From: Tachypleus tridentatus
Lineage: Eukaryota; Arthropoda; Merostomata; Xiphosura; Limulidae
Assembly (NCBI RefSeq): GCF_004210375.1
Contig: NC_134837.1
Coordinates: 164,527,310 to 164,591,309 of the forward strand
Direction: 5' to 3'
DNA length: 64,000 nt
How positions within the stretch are numbered: position 1 is the first letter of the stretch; each line of letters opens with the position of its first letter. The notes below the pieces were generated by a model, which was given only the letters and a program-made list of their open reading frames with translations, had not been told where the DNA came from and did not search any database. Positions 47,890 to 58,930 of this stretch are shown in pieces. The position numbers and the translations under genes are program-made.

Positions 47890-48152
47890 TGTGATCGGAA
47901 ATTCGCGCAAAGATAGTCCAGAGCTATCTGTCCTAGACGTCCCTAATAAAGCAGTGATGTATTATTACTGAAAAGCAACTAGTCAACATCATCCACTGAC
48001 AAATTTTAGGGTTTCTCGTTTACAAAAGAACTGTTAGATTGGCCGTCAATTATAAAGTTTCCACAGCTAAAAGTGTAATCATGTTCGGTGGTGTGGATCC
48101 AAACCCGCAGTCCACAGATTACGAGTCCAAAGCACTAATTGCAAGGCCCTAA
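47890..48152 (-). mobile_element. SINE family A, diverged
   Basis: Inverted, from GAAATTCGCGCAAAGATAGT to GATTACGAGTCCAAAGC and GGCC. Full length with many substitutions. Confidence 0.85.
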
Positions 48153-48573
48153 AAACACAATAATTATTATCACAGTCCCTTGATAGTAACAACAGTACGG
48201 TCAAGTTGTTGCTCATGTGATGTTTGTAGCGGTTAGACGAGTCGACTGTTTAACTCAATTACAAATTGTCATATACAGTAGGAATGAAATTATTATTAAA
48301 ACAATACACATTTTATAAGTTTATTTGTTCAATTGAGCGATATATGTGATAAGTTGCCATGTCGGAGATACCTAGTGATTCAGGCTCAAGAGACGATAAT
48401 TTTCAATCAGAATTCAATAGAAATGCAATCAACCCATACTATTTATCGTCTAAAAAGTTTTTCTTAAAGAAAAAGTGGGATTAGCTGTTACTATAATAAC
48501 GCACACATAGCTGAAAGAACAAAGCATGGTTAGTAACACCACTTCTCAAACACAAGACCCAAACAAAATAAGA

Positions 48574-48745
48574 ACATGGTGGACCTTTCGGTCATAAAGG
48601 CATTATAATCTAACTTTCAGTTCGTTACGAATAGCCCAAATTTTGTCGGTGATTGGTGTTAACTAGTTGTTTTCCCTCTAGTCTGTCAGTTCAAAATTAG
48701 GGACTGCTGACACAGAGTCATCGCAGAATTAAAAACAACCAAATC
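48574..48745 (+). mobile_element. SINE family A, old 5'-truncated copy
   Basis: Starts in the body (ATAAAGGCATTATAATCT), then GTCGGTGATTGGTGTTAACT and TTAGGGACTGCTGAC. Confidence 0.75.
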
Positions 48746-48821
48746 AATCTCACAGGTCTTAGTACCCGGTATGGATTATGTCGCATCCATACAGACCCTT
48801 CATGTCGAAGACGTCATACTG

Positions 48822-49187
48822 TATAAAACAAAATGCAAGAAAACCCAGGGGTGAATTGCCCATAATATAACTAGCTACTAAATCTGCTCCAAAGAGTGCT
48901 CCAGCCGCAAAAAAAATCTCTTCCACATTATTTGCCTTTACGAGAAGTCCATTGAGCAGCTTATCCGCAAACTATCTTTCTGCAGACTGGTGAAACAAAT
49001 AGCTCAGAACTTCAAGACTGACTTGCGATTCCAGAGCTCTACCGTCATAGCTCTTCAATTGGCCAGTGTGGCCAACTTGGTGGGCCTGTTTGAAGACAAC
49101 ATTCTGTCTGTCGTCCATACAAAAAGAGTGAGAATCATGCCGAAAAACATCTAGCTTACCCACCGAATCCGAGGAATACAGGATTAA
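48822..49187 (+). pseudogene. Histone H3 pseudogene
   Basis: Nucleosome core histone H3 (normally 135 residues). Recognisable in order: a decayed N-terminal tail ([12 protein letters not shown] for LATKAARKSAPA), a deletion of the RYRPG region, then [70 protein letters not shown] and a stop at the homologous place (usual [55 protein letters not shown]). FQSS and VxAL resemble replication-type H3 (H3.1/H3.2) more than H3.3. Frameshift and stops (Gln codon of DIQ reads TAG) rule out function. Intronless; no poly-A tail seen, so retrocopy or a stray repeat-array copy are both possible. Confidence 0.92.
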
Positions 49188-49532
49188 ACAACGAAAGCAT
49201 TTGCGGCCTATTGTTCACTTTTTAAACGAAATACCACTTTTACGGTCGCAAAAATGGAAGAGAACAACCGTTACCAGTGACCCAGAATGTCGGACTGAAG
49301 GTCCTTGGTTAAGTCCAGTTACTACTGAACGAAATAATGTCCTGCACTTTGGTGCTGTGATGGCATGCTATAAGAGTGACAGTCAAACAAGAGAAGCTCA
49401 AAAGTCAAATATATTTTTCAATCAAGATTAGATTGAATGAATTAGTGTTTAATTTACGTTTCCTTGAAATTGAAACTTCCCAAGAGGGAAGGCAGACAGT
49501 TAGTTTATAGCTTCCTTCACTATCAACTCGGT

Positions 49533-49705
49533 AATTTAAAGATTGCGGCTTTGAATCCCAGTCCCACCAAATACGCTCCCCCTTTTAGCCTCGGGGGCGT
49601 TATAATGTGTGGCCAATCTCACTATTCCATGGCACTGCTAAATTAGGGACGGCTCGCGCAGATAGCCCTCATGTACGTTTGCGCGAAATTAAAAAAAAAA
49701 AAGAA
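49533..49705 (+). mobile_element. SINE family A with deleted centre
   Basis: Head from the B-box (GGCTTTGAATCCCAG), body to AATCTCACTATTCCATGG, then a jump to CACTGCTAAATTAGGG and an A-rich tail. The middle of the body is deleted. Confidence 0.85.
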
Positions 49706-50831
49706 TCATGACTATAATACAATGAACTCTTAGCTCTTAAATGCAAAATGTAATAAGTTGTTTGCTTGTTTGTCATCAGATGCCAAACATAGCCCTCTGA
49801 CCAAAATATAACATGCTAATCTTTAAATCATACCGAGCCCAATATTGCACTTCATTTTCCTGATTACTACCGAGATTTCTGCGTAGTTTTAAACATAAAC
49901 ATAAGAATGTGCACTGAAAACACTTCGACGAACTTGTGCTTTCAATCATATACCACAGTAAAATGAGAAACTCTTTAAGAACTCATAAGTGTTGCTAAGG
50001 AAACTAGACATTCAAATGTGCACTTTCAATTTTTATTGGTTTATGAGGCCCTAAATTCAACTAATCATTGTTGTCCCTTTCTAAAGGCTCAAAGTCGAAG
50101 CACTAGGTTCAGTCAATGATGTCTAATTTTAACATTCAATGATATAATAAAGTATATAAACAGTACTTGTAATATACATGTACTTATAAATAAACTTATA
50201 ACAAGTGAAAGTTTAATATTAAGAGCATAATGTTGATATCAATGAATACATACCTATGATGAAAAATGCTTAGTACTATAAATAAGAGAAAGTTTAAACG
50301 TTCACGAACCTATATCCATGAATCAGACTTTAAAGTCTCTACAGATGTGTAATCACATGCGATTATCGCAGATTGATATATTTTCATCATAACTTGTAGC
50401 AATCTTGCTAATTTTTGGGTTATCTGCATTCTGTCCACTGCGGGAAATTGAAACCACGATTTAAGTGGTGTGAGGGCATACACTTGCTGCTGGTTCACTG
50501 GAGACTTTTTTTTTTAACACGTTGTTAAAAGTAACTTTTGGTTAACTTCAGGTAACGAATTCCACGTCGAAAAACGTATATATATTTATAATACAGCTTA
50601 AAGTGTTCAGTAGCATATTACAGCCATCCTAGTCCCAAGGTATCATACTGACAGAAGGTTGCACCAAGTCTCAATTAATGGATAACTAGACTCTATACTA
50701 TCCACAACGCTTTTTGGTACGCAAAAGCAAATGTTTTTCACAATGCTTTGCGCATTTATGTCAAATAAAATGGAACTGGTTTACTGTGGTCAAGTTTAAT
50801 TTTTTATGTTATGTTCCTAGGTCGGATGTAG

Positions 50832-51045
50832 GCCTGACATGGTGTGATAATTAGATTCGAGATATGCGGGTTGAACTACTCTTCACTGAACATGTTCATC
50901 CTGTCAGCATGGAAGCATTTTAACTTTACGGTACATCTCACTATTCGATGATAAAAAGAGTAGCCTAGGAGTTGACGGTGGGTAAAGCTGACAAGCTGTC
51001 TTCTATTTAACCTTTCTCTAGTAAAGTTGGGACGGCTACCTAGAG
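50832..51045 (+). mobile_element. SINE family A, old
   Basis: CCTGACATGGTGTGATAA head, CTCACTATTCGATGATAAA, GGAGTTGACGGTGGGTAA body. No 3' end. Confidence 0.75.
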
Positions 51046-51299
51046 AGGAGATAGGCGCTGCCAGGTAAACTCCTGCCCAAGAATCACCGGTGGTACATTG
51101 GCTTCTAAGGTTCTCCAATGATCGTACGATGTCGTAACCCCTCATTACAAGAGATGTAGGAAACACGTTTTAGGTGTAGCATTTCAAGAGTTTTCCAAAG
51201 TTTTTTCTCAGGTTAAAGAGAAGGAACTTTCAATTTAACCCAATACCACGATAGATATAGGGGAAACATAAAAAAACCATGACTGATACAATTATGACC

Positions 51300-53330
51300 C
51301 CATAAGAACAAATAGAGTACAGGTTAGGTTTGGTCATCAATCTAAGGACACAGTAGTCCATGTCTAGAAGTGTTGTGGTCAACCTAGCTCACACATATGG
51401 CTTAATAATTGTAAGAAAAGGTGAGATAGATTTCCTGTTTGATATGGGAGCTACAAATAAATTTCTTAACATAGCATTCTGAGTGAATGCCATTCTACTA
51501 TTTCAGGCAATTGTACAATTGCAGAAACATCACATCATTCTGACAAATGTAGAAGTGTGTCTTTGTCTTGTTTTTTTTACCATTCAACCTTAAGTGAGCT
51601 ATTTGTAAACTAGTTTCATTTATGCAACAGTTGCGATGCACTTTTGTAGAAAATCACTAAGTTTCAAATGTATTTAGTCTGTAAATGATGAATATGGGTG
51701 TATGTTGAGAAGGGATTCACAGTGCATTTGAATCTCTAAGTAATGTTCTGTGATACCTTGCAGACTTTTCTGGAGAACAGTAGATGTATACAATGCTGAG
51801 TTTTAGCATAATGTTGAAGAATGGAGTAATATAGCCTTCAAAAAGTGCTTGGTCATCTGCATTAGTAATTTCTAGAAAAAGGAAGCTAGTTCAAAGTTCT
51901 TTGTTAACTTTAGGTCAGCATATGTGATTCTTACCACATGTAATGATGCCTTTCTCTGCTACAGACAGATGAATGTCTAAATGTCTTTGAAGGCACATAA
52001 GGAATGGATTCTAGATACTAGCAAATTGAACTGTAAAATAAAATAGCAGAACAATCAATCCTTTCAGCTTTGAAGATGGTCCGAAGGAATTTTGAGTTGT
52101 TATTCAGCCTGTATAATACACCTGCAACACTCAAATAGATGGTGGAACTTACACTGAGACATGGCGATTACAGTAGAAGAGTTGTTTATTCTACATGGAT
52201 TATCTGGTTATCAACTATGTGTTGCAAAATTAAAGATTGGTTCCAGCTCTTGATGGGAAAAAGAGATCTACATTTTCCTATGTTTAGAAACATATTATTA
52301 ATGTAATGTGTCCAACTCATCCAGCTGAGCTGCACTTTTGTCCGTTCTGGCTAAAGTTGAAATGTATTTTAGGATAGAATTATGTGACCCAGCGTTTTAG
52401 TCTCTCAATCATGTAAATGATGCTTCAGTGTTAGTTTATCCAAAATAAGAAATTTCATTTCTTCGGGGTGCTTATACCACCAGTAATGGAAATAAAATGA
52501 TGTTATTGCAAATATAGACAGAGTAATTACATATCTATTGAAATAATGAGTGATGATCACTGTTGTTCAGAGGAAAACCAAGCCATAACAGAGAACTCTA
52601 AGTTATCTCTATTGTAGCCCTTGATATATATCGTACTCTCCAAGAGATTGGAGGCCCGGCATGGCCAAGCGTGTTAAGGCGTGCGACTCGTAATCTGAGG
52701 GTCGCGGGTTTGCATCCCCATCGCGTCAAACATGCTCGCCCTTTCAGCTGTGGGGGCGTTATAATGTGACGGTCAATCCCACTATTCGTTGGTAAAAGAG
52801 TAGCCCAAGAGTTGGCGGTGGGTGGTGATGACTAGTTGCCTTCCCTCTAGTCTTACACTGCTAAATTAGGGATGGCTAGCGCAGATAGCCCTCGAGTAGC
52901 TTTGTGCGAAATTCAAAAACAAACAAAAAAACAAAACAAACCAAGAGATTGGAAAGTGTAATTAATATGTGGTAGTCATTATTATCGATTACTTCAAGTA
53001 AACCTACGCTTATCTATTATTTAATATGTTAGTGTAATCTATTGTTGGAACGGTGGCTGGAAATTTAATAGCACAGTTGAAAGCTGGAGAAGTCCGCATG
53101 AAACAAGGAAGTACGTTTAAGTAATCAACTGTATGTAGTGTTTGTGTAAGGCATTGGATGTGCTGCATCAACCACTGTCATGTGGTTTAGTAGAACAACT
53201 TATTCAAACTACCAAGCAACTGCTTGCAAAGTTTGTGAATTATGACTGGGATAGCCAAATATTGCCGAGAAATACAGCTCCCAATAGATGTATTCCAGTG
53301 CAGGTGTTCCGGCCACAGATAACACAAGAA
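51300..53330 (+). mobile_element. Ty3/Gypsy-type LTR retrotransposon fossil (pol part)
   Basis: A heavily decayed pol remnant. A protease-like stretch lies near 51.4 kb (FDMGATNKFL, for the usual VDTGAT), a reverse-transcriptase-like stretch near 52.1 kb (LYNTPATLK, for FGLCNAPATF) and an integrase C-terminal-like stretch at 53.15-53.3 kb (GLVEQLIQTTKQLLAKFVN, for GLVERxNRTLxxMLxKFV). No LTRs, gag or envelope were recognised. It is broken many times and looks old: a SINE with a clean target duplication is nested in it at 52653-52940. Confidence 0.6.
52653..52940 (+). mobile_element. SINE family A, full length, youngest-looking copy
   Basis: Complete GGCCCGGCATGGCC head to AAACAAACAAAA tail, flanked by the 13-bp target duplication CCAAGAGATTGGA (52640-52652 and 52941-52953). 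Close to the consensus I infer from this window. Inserted into the Gypsy fossil. Confidence 0.98.
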
Positions 53331-53337
53331 GATGTAG

Positions 53338-53455
53338 CGTCAACTCGTAATCTGATGGTTGCAGGTTCGAATCCACGTCACACCAAACATGCACTTTCAG
53401 CTGGAGGTGCGTTGTAATGTGATGGTCAATCCCACTATTCGTTGGTAAAAGAGTT
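53338..53455 (+). mobile_element. SINE family A, 5' half, head-to-head partner
   Basis: Head from CAACTCGTAATCTGATGG through B-box GGTTCGAATCC to GGTAAAAGAG, then cut. It is followed directly by an inverted copy, so the two can fold on each other. Confidence 0.9.
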
Positions 53456-53683
53456 GGCTATTTGCGCTTGCTGTCCCTAATTTAGCGGTGTAAGACTAAA
53501 GGGAAGGCAGTTAGTCATCGCCAACTCTTAGGCTACTCTTTTACCAACGAACAGTGGTATTGACCGTCAAATTATAACGCCCCCACGGCTGAAAGGGTGA
53601 GCATGTTTGGTGTGACGTGGATTCGAATCCGCGCCCCTCGGATTACGAGTCGAGTGCCTTAACCACCTGGGCATGCCGGGCAT
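53456..53683 (-). mobile_element. SINE family A, inverted partner
   Basis: From GCGCTTGCTGTCCCTAATTT through the body to ATGCCGGGC. It lacks the tail and about 30 bp of the body (GGCAGTTAGTCATCGCCAAC). With the preceding half it forms an inverted repeat whose arms are roughly 100 bp. Confidence 0.92.
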
Positions 53684-53779
53684 TTATCAAAGAGCATTAT
53701 TGTACAAAGATAATTAACCATATTACTGTAAGCTATATTTTAAATAAGGTAGTTTCTCTACTACTGATTAAGGCAATTA

Positions 53780-53900
53780 TGTTTATTAGTTTGTAATTAA
53801 GCACAAAGCTATACAATGGGCTATCTGTGATCTGACTACCATTGTATCGAAATCCGGTTTCTAGCGTCGTAAGTCCGCAGACATGCCGCTGTGCCACAAG
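53780..53900 (-). mobile_element. SINE family C
   Basis: TTTGTAATTAAGCACAAAGC, GGGCTATCTGTGATCTG, ATCGAAATCCGGTTTCTAGC, GTAAGTCCGCAGACATGCCG, CTGTGCCAC. This is the best copy of this family and was used to define it. The CACTA-ended element starts 23 bp beyond it. Confidence 0.85.
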
Positions 53901-53922
53901 GGAGTTGATAATTATGTAATAA

Positions 53923-55694
53923 CACTATGTAACAAAATTTTTACTTTTTCTTGTTCCTTGGCAGAGAGTGTTATTTCCCAATTGCTTAAGCCTAAAGTAA
54001 ATGGAAAAGACATATTCTTCTTCAAACTTTGCTTTTGTGACCTGGGTAATGAAATTTTCAAATTTACCCATTTTCCAGAATGCATCTGCTATCATGTATC
54101 CGGACCTTCCATCATCCATCGCCCCAGTACCACACTGCCCTGAGTTCCCTGTACTCACTCCGCCATAGAGAAAGCAGCCACCCTCAGAAGAGAGCAGCAA
54201 ATCAGAAGAGGGAGTGGACGTTGAAGATCCAGATTAAAATTTCAGAGATGCAGTTGGTAAGAGAAACCCATACTACCCCAACCAAAGAGACCTCAATGAC
54301 TTAATCAGAGATCTTGGTTTAACAAAGTCGAATGCCGAGCTTTTGACATCTAGGCTCAGGAAGTGGGATTTATTAGATGAAAGTGTGCAAGTCGCAAGTC
54401 AGAGGAAGCGTCACCGACATTTTTCAAGCTTCTTCACTCATCAAGATGGGCTCTGCTTCTGCCACAATGTATTTGGTCTGTGCGAGGCAATTGGAATTGC
54501 CTGTAACCCGAACGAGTGGCGCCTCTTCATTGATAGTTCATCCAGAAACCTTAAAGCTATACTGCTCCATAAAGGGAATAAGTATCCTTCTCTTCTCCTG
54601 GCTCATTCGGTGCACCTCAAAGAGGAATACAACAGCGTCAAGATCTTGCTAGAAGCCTTGAAGTATGATGAGTACGGCTGGGAGGTTGTCGGATACTTCA
54701 AAATGGTGGCATTCCTGATGGGTCTCCAAGGAGGCTTTACCAAGTTTCTTTCTTATCTTTGCCTTTGGGACAGCAGGGACACTGCAGCACCCTACAACAG
54801 AAAGCATTGGCCACAACAGACCGAGTTCTTTGTGGGGAGCACAATGTCAAATGTGAGCCACTAGTGGATCTCCAGAAAATGTTGTTCCCACTATTGCATA
54901 TAAAATTGGGTCTTATCAAGAGCTGTGACAAATTGTTTCATAAGGAGTCTGCAGCCTTCAAGTACCTTTGAGACTTCTTCCCTTAGCTGTCTGAGACAAA
55001 GTTCAAAGCTGGTGTCTTCTTTGGACCACAAATAAAGAAGATTCTGGAGTGCACAGAATTCCCCAAGAAGCTCAGTAGGAAAAAAGAAAAGCTTGGGGCA
55101 GTTTTGTCGCAGTGGTTCGGGGCTTATTGGGCGATCACAAGGCTCAAAATTATGTGGAACTGGTTGAGGCTCTGGTGAAGAACTACGGCACAATGGGCTG
55201 CAGAATGTCCCTGAAAGTACAAATCCTTGACACTCATCTTGATCAATTCAAGGAGAATATGGGAGCATACACAGAGGAGCAAGGCGAGCGCTTCCACCAA
55301 GATATACTGGACTTTGGACGCTGCTACCAAGGAGCGTATAACGAAAACATGATGGAAGACTATATTTGGGGCCTGACACATGAACGTGATTTACATTACA
55401 GTAGCAAATCTCGAAAACTACTCACTTCTAAACATCTTTGTTAATTTTTGTGTAACTTTAGTATAAATACATGTAAATTTTGATTCATATGTTGTTTTAT
55501 TCAGACCTGATGTAAACGAAAATGTGCAAATTTGCTCGTTTTTTACATAGAAAATAGGTTAATTTCTAAATGTCATTATCCAGGTCACAAAAGCAAAGTT
55601 TGAAAGGAATAATGGCCATTTTCTGTACTTTTACAACATAAGCCATTAAGAAATAAATCATACTATCCAGGAACAAAATTTGTGTTGCATAGTG
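53923..55694 (+). mobile_element. CACTA-ended DNA transposon, deletion derivative 2
   Basis: 1772 bp. Left end CACTATGTAACAAAATTTT; right end, reversed, CACTATGCAACACAAATTTT; perfect 3-bp target duplication TAA (53920-53922, 55695-55697). CACTA termini and a 3-bp duplication are hallmarks of the EnSpm/CACTA (CMC) superfamily. The 5' leader (to about 54082) is joined straight into exon 2, deleting exon 1, the intron and the start of exon 2. The leader and exon 2 share AGAA at the join, as expected for microhomology repair. The 3' half is retained, complementing the copy at 36.3 kb. Confidence 0.85.
54083..55444 (+). pseudogene. Central and C-terminal part of CACTA-type transposase
   Basis: The frame is open at 54343-54864 and 55112-55444, with shifts between. 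Blocks: NPYYPNQRDLNDLIRDLGLT, then SFFTHQDGLCFCHNVFGLCE, EWRLFIDSSSRNLKAILLHK (candidate first catalytic Asp in an RNase H-like strand), YDEYGWEVVGYFKMVAFLMG, LQGGFTKFLSYLCLWDSRD, LLHIKLGL, and ENMGAYTEEQGERFHQDILD (candidate acidic residue) ending YIWGLTHERDLHY. From memory, relatives have GDFKM and CYLCLWD, so the second Asp (here Tyr) and the first Cys of a CxxC (here Ser) would be lost. The fold assignment is inference. Domestication is unlikely as it is broken. Confidence 0.7.
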
Positions 55695-55699
55695 TAATT

Positions 55700-56640
55700 G
55701 AGAAAGTTTTTCTGATATGTATATACAAGGGTATGTTATTTATAAATATGAGTAAGTAGTTAAAGAAATTCACGAATATATTTAGTAAGTTTATAAGCTC
55801 GGTGTTTTATATGTAAATGTGTATGTGTGAAATGTATCTCGTATATTAACTTTGTCAAATGATTAGCAAAGAAATTATTTAAACAGGTTTACTTGTGAGT
55901 TAAGCATACTTACCATTTGCCTCGGATTTTTGTTGAATGGATGTTTATGCACTTAGGCCTACAAGTGAATATATGTTGTAGTAAATTTGAAGTAAGAAAT
56001 AAACTGACTCGTTATTATTATGTGAACTAGCCTACGCATTATTTTATTCAAATAATCCCAAAGAACCTGCTCAAATGTAGAGTACGTAACACCAGAATGG
56101 ATTAATAATTCATAAAGTTTTATTTATTATGCAACGTGTACTTGTGTTATTTCAAAAGTTTTCGTCTATACCTAATTGCTGTTAAAGGTGTAATGCTATG
56201 TAATTATTGAGTTTCTTTGTTCAGAAATTGTGTTGTCTGTAAGTATGTTTTCATAAAGGCAAACGAAAGTTACATTGCTCGTTCACCAACATGAATTTGT
56301 AAACTACTGGCTTTAAAGTAAAGCTTAATGTTGGCTAGAGGTCAAACACTAAGTAAATACAGTAGGAAATGTGTGGTGTATATCATGTATTTTCTACCTC
56401 CTTGTCTTAATGTAGATATTTTTTTAACTTATGTAAGGTATGTATAGTTGCCACATACTATTTTTATCAAAAAGGTTTTTAAGTTCTTTTGCTTTGGCTA
56501 CCTTATTTTCTCTCATGTACTTAGAGCAGCATTTTTATCTTCCCATAGGAACGTTTACTTCAAGGTCACTCATAGTATGGCAAGTTACAAAGTTATCTTT
56601 TCAAATGGCCTTCGGGTAACTTTCTTTACGTTTCGTGTGT
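55700..56640. other. No feature seen
   Basis: AT-rich; the open frame 56448-56642 has no domain. No repeat recognised. Confidence 0.4.
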
Positions 56641-56641
56641 G

Positions 56642-56735
56642 ATTTCAGTCAGTAAAGCCACATCGGGCTATTTGCTGAGTCCACAGAGGGGAATCGAACC
56701 CCTGATTTTAGCTTTGTACCATTGGGGGACTCATG
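56642..56735 (-). mobile_element. SINE family B, partial
   Basis: AAGCCACATCGGGCTATTTG, GGGGAATCGAACCCCTGATT and TTGTACCATTGGGGGACT. The part of the head between the B-box and TTGTACC is deleted. Confidence 0.8.
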
Positions 56736-57377
56736 TTTCGTTGGGAACGACCACTCACATGGTTAGTGTTAATCATTATTAGTATATATAATATATAAAT
56801 ATTACATAAAAATTTGAAGTAAGTAACAAGAAATTTATTCACTATGGAATAACAAATTAGTCTAATTGGGCTTGTTTATAAGCTGAACTCAGAAAATCGT
56901 CGAACCTAATCTCCAGTGAGGCGACTGTTCGTTGTAAGAAGTAAAATGTACATTTTTAATGAATTTGAATTAAAAAAAAACTTTTCATTATTTTTGTACA
57001 TATGTGCCTGGTACCTCTAATTCTTATGGATTGAGCTAGTCAAACGCTATAGAAAGATTTCGCGGTATATATTTTGAAGAATCTTCTTTCTATAACAAAA
57101 ATTGAAAACGGCAAAAGGTGGTGGGAGGCGTCGGTTCCTATTGCATGGATGACATTTCACCTGGTGTCGACGTAAAGATGACTTTGGCGTGAAAGAAGTA
57201 TGAATGAACAGTTTTATTTTTTCTGGAAAAAAAGGTTTTCGGCTTGGATTCAGTGGTATAGTGTTAACTTTGTCAAGTTATTTGGTGACAATGTTTTGTT
57301 CCTAACCTCTTTCAGTTATATCTGTTTCAAAGAAATAATGTACTAGTCATATGAAATTATTATTAAACCAACTAGTA

Positions 57378-57563
57378 ATGGCGGCGTCATTGTCATTCGA
57401 GATAAGTACGTCTACATCAGCGAAACTTACAGACATTTTTAATCATTATAAAAAGATAGATTTAAACCCCACACTGCAGTCTGTTAAAATTATCGAAGAT
57501 ATGCTATATATCTTACAGAAAAGTCAACACATCAGTTATGAAACTTTACTTTCCTTTCACCTA
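57378..57563 (+). CDS. Candidate first exon, unrecognised protein
   Basis: From ATG at 57378 (context TAGTAATGG) the frame gives MAASLSFEISTSTSAKLTD, IFNHYKKIDLNPTLQSVK, IIEDMLYILQKSQHISYE and TLLSFHL, 62 codons that look helical and protein-like (alternating hydrophobic and charged residues). MAAS starts are common in animal proteins. The 250 bp upstream are relatively CpG-rich for this window, as a promoter might be. No donor site is seen before a family A SINE interrupts at 57564, and the sequence right of the SINE is another SINE. It may be a first exon disrupted by insertion, or a decayed gene. No family recognised. Confidence 0.35.
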
Positions 57564-57822
57564 TATGGCCCGGAATGGACAGGTGAATATGGTACTCGAC
57601 TCGTAATCTGAGGGTCGCGGGTACGAATTCCCGTCGCACCAAACATGCTCGCTCTTTCAGCTGTGGGGGCAATCCCACTGTTTGTTGGTGAAAGTGTAGC
57701 CCAAGAGTTGCGGTGGGTGGTGATGACTAACTGCCTTCCCTCTAATCTTACATTGCAAAATTAGGGACGGCTAGCGTAGATAGCTCTCGTGTAGCTTTGC
57801 GCGAAATTCAAAACAAACCAAA
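57564..57822 (+). mobile_element. SINE family A with target duplication
   Basis: Flanked by CCTTTCACCTA (57553-57563 and 57823-57833). The sequence TGACGGT and neighbouring bases are missing from the body (GGGGGCAATCCCACTG). Confidence 0.95.
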
Positions 57823-57833
57823 CCTTTCACCTA

Positions 57834-57915
57834 AACGCTAAAATCAGGGGTTCGATTCCCCTTGGTGGACTCAGCAGATAGTCCAATGTAGCTTTGCTAC
57901 AAGAAAAACACAACA
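57834..57915 (+). mobile_element. SINE family B, 5'-truncated
   Basis: AACGCTAAAATCAGGGGTTC, GATTCCCCTTGGTGGACTCA, ATGTAGCTTTGCTACAAGAA. Begins exactly at the family A target duplication. Confidence 0.85.
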
Positions 57916-58135
57916 CACACATTATCATTTTCTCTACTTCCTTTCTCTACGACCTTTTGCAGTTACTTTATTTTTATTTGAAGACTCTTTTGTTGTTATA
58001 TAACTTTATACAAACACACTTTGTTGCCAAAGGGACTACTTTTATGTTCCATGTTTATACACTTCATTTTAAAGGTATTTATTACTGTGTCTTTGAAATT
58101 TGTGTGTTGAGGTATCATTTTTGTCTATCCTGCCC

Positions 58136-58358
58136 CGGGCGCCCGAGTCGCGCCAAAGATGCTCGCCCTCCCAGCCGTGGGAGCGTTATAATGTGACGGT
58201 CAATCCCACTATTCGTTGGTAAAAGAGTAGCCCAAGAGTTGGCGGTGGGTGGTGATGACTAGCTGCCTTCCCTCTAGTCTTACACTGCTAAATTAGGGAC
58301 GGCTAGCACAGATAGCCCTCGAGTAGCTTTGTGCGAAATTTCAAAACAAACAAACAAA
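58136..58358 (+). mobile_element. SINE family A, 5'-truncated, with target duplication
   Basis: Starts within the head (GGGCGCCCGAGTCGCGCC), body and tail near consensus. Target duplication CTATCCTGCCC (58125-58135 and 58359-58369). Confidence 0.95.
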
Positions 58359-58930
58359 CTATCCTGCCCATGTGTTATGAAGTGTGTTTGTTTAGCAAAA
58401 AGGTATGATACCACATAGTCCACAGGCAAGCGGCTGAATCGAGGTCTTAACTTTTTAGAAATAAAAGTTAGGAATGACCAAAATAAGTAGGGAAGACAAG
58501 TGTGATGTTTGAAAAAAACAATAACACAAAAACATTAATTTATTTCTCTTTTAGTATGTAAAGGTGAAAATTTACAAAATGTTCAAACTTATATATATAT
58601 ATATGAGTTGGTATAAGTGCTTTTTGTTATTATTCACACCGCCATTTTTAAACAACATTATAGGTAACTTTTTTTTTCTTCTATTCAGTCATGAACTTTA
58701 TACGTTTTAGCACCAAGCATTTTAGGTTTTCTTTGACTGGTGTTGTTGACTGTTAATTCTTTTAGACTTGCGCTGGATGGTTTCTTGGTTTCATCAGCCA
58801 TGCAAAGGTCTGTAGGTATCGAATGTCGTCACTTTTTTTTTTCTTTTTTTTTATGTTATTTTCCAAGTGATGTGACAAAAATGAAACCTGAGATAATTAA
58901 CTATATCCAAATTTATATTTTTTAGTCAAG

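Noticed and set aside
52653-52720. tRNA gene
   Set aside because: A- and B-box-like sequence and a cloverleaf-like start are present, but they are the head of SINE family A; the sequence runs on into the SINE body and does not close an acceptor stem. The same holds for all family B and C heads.
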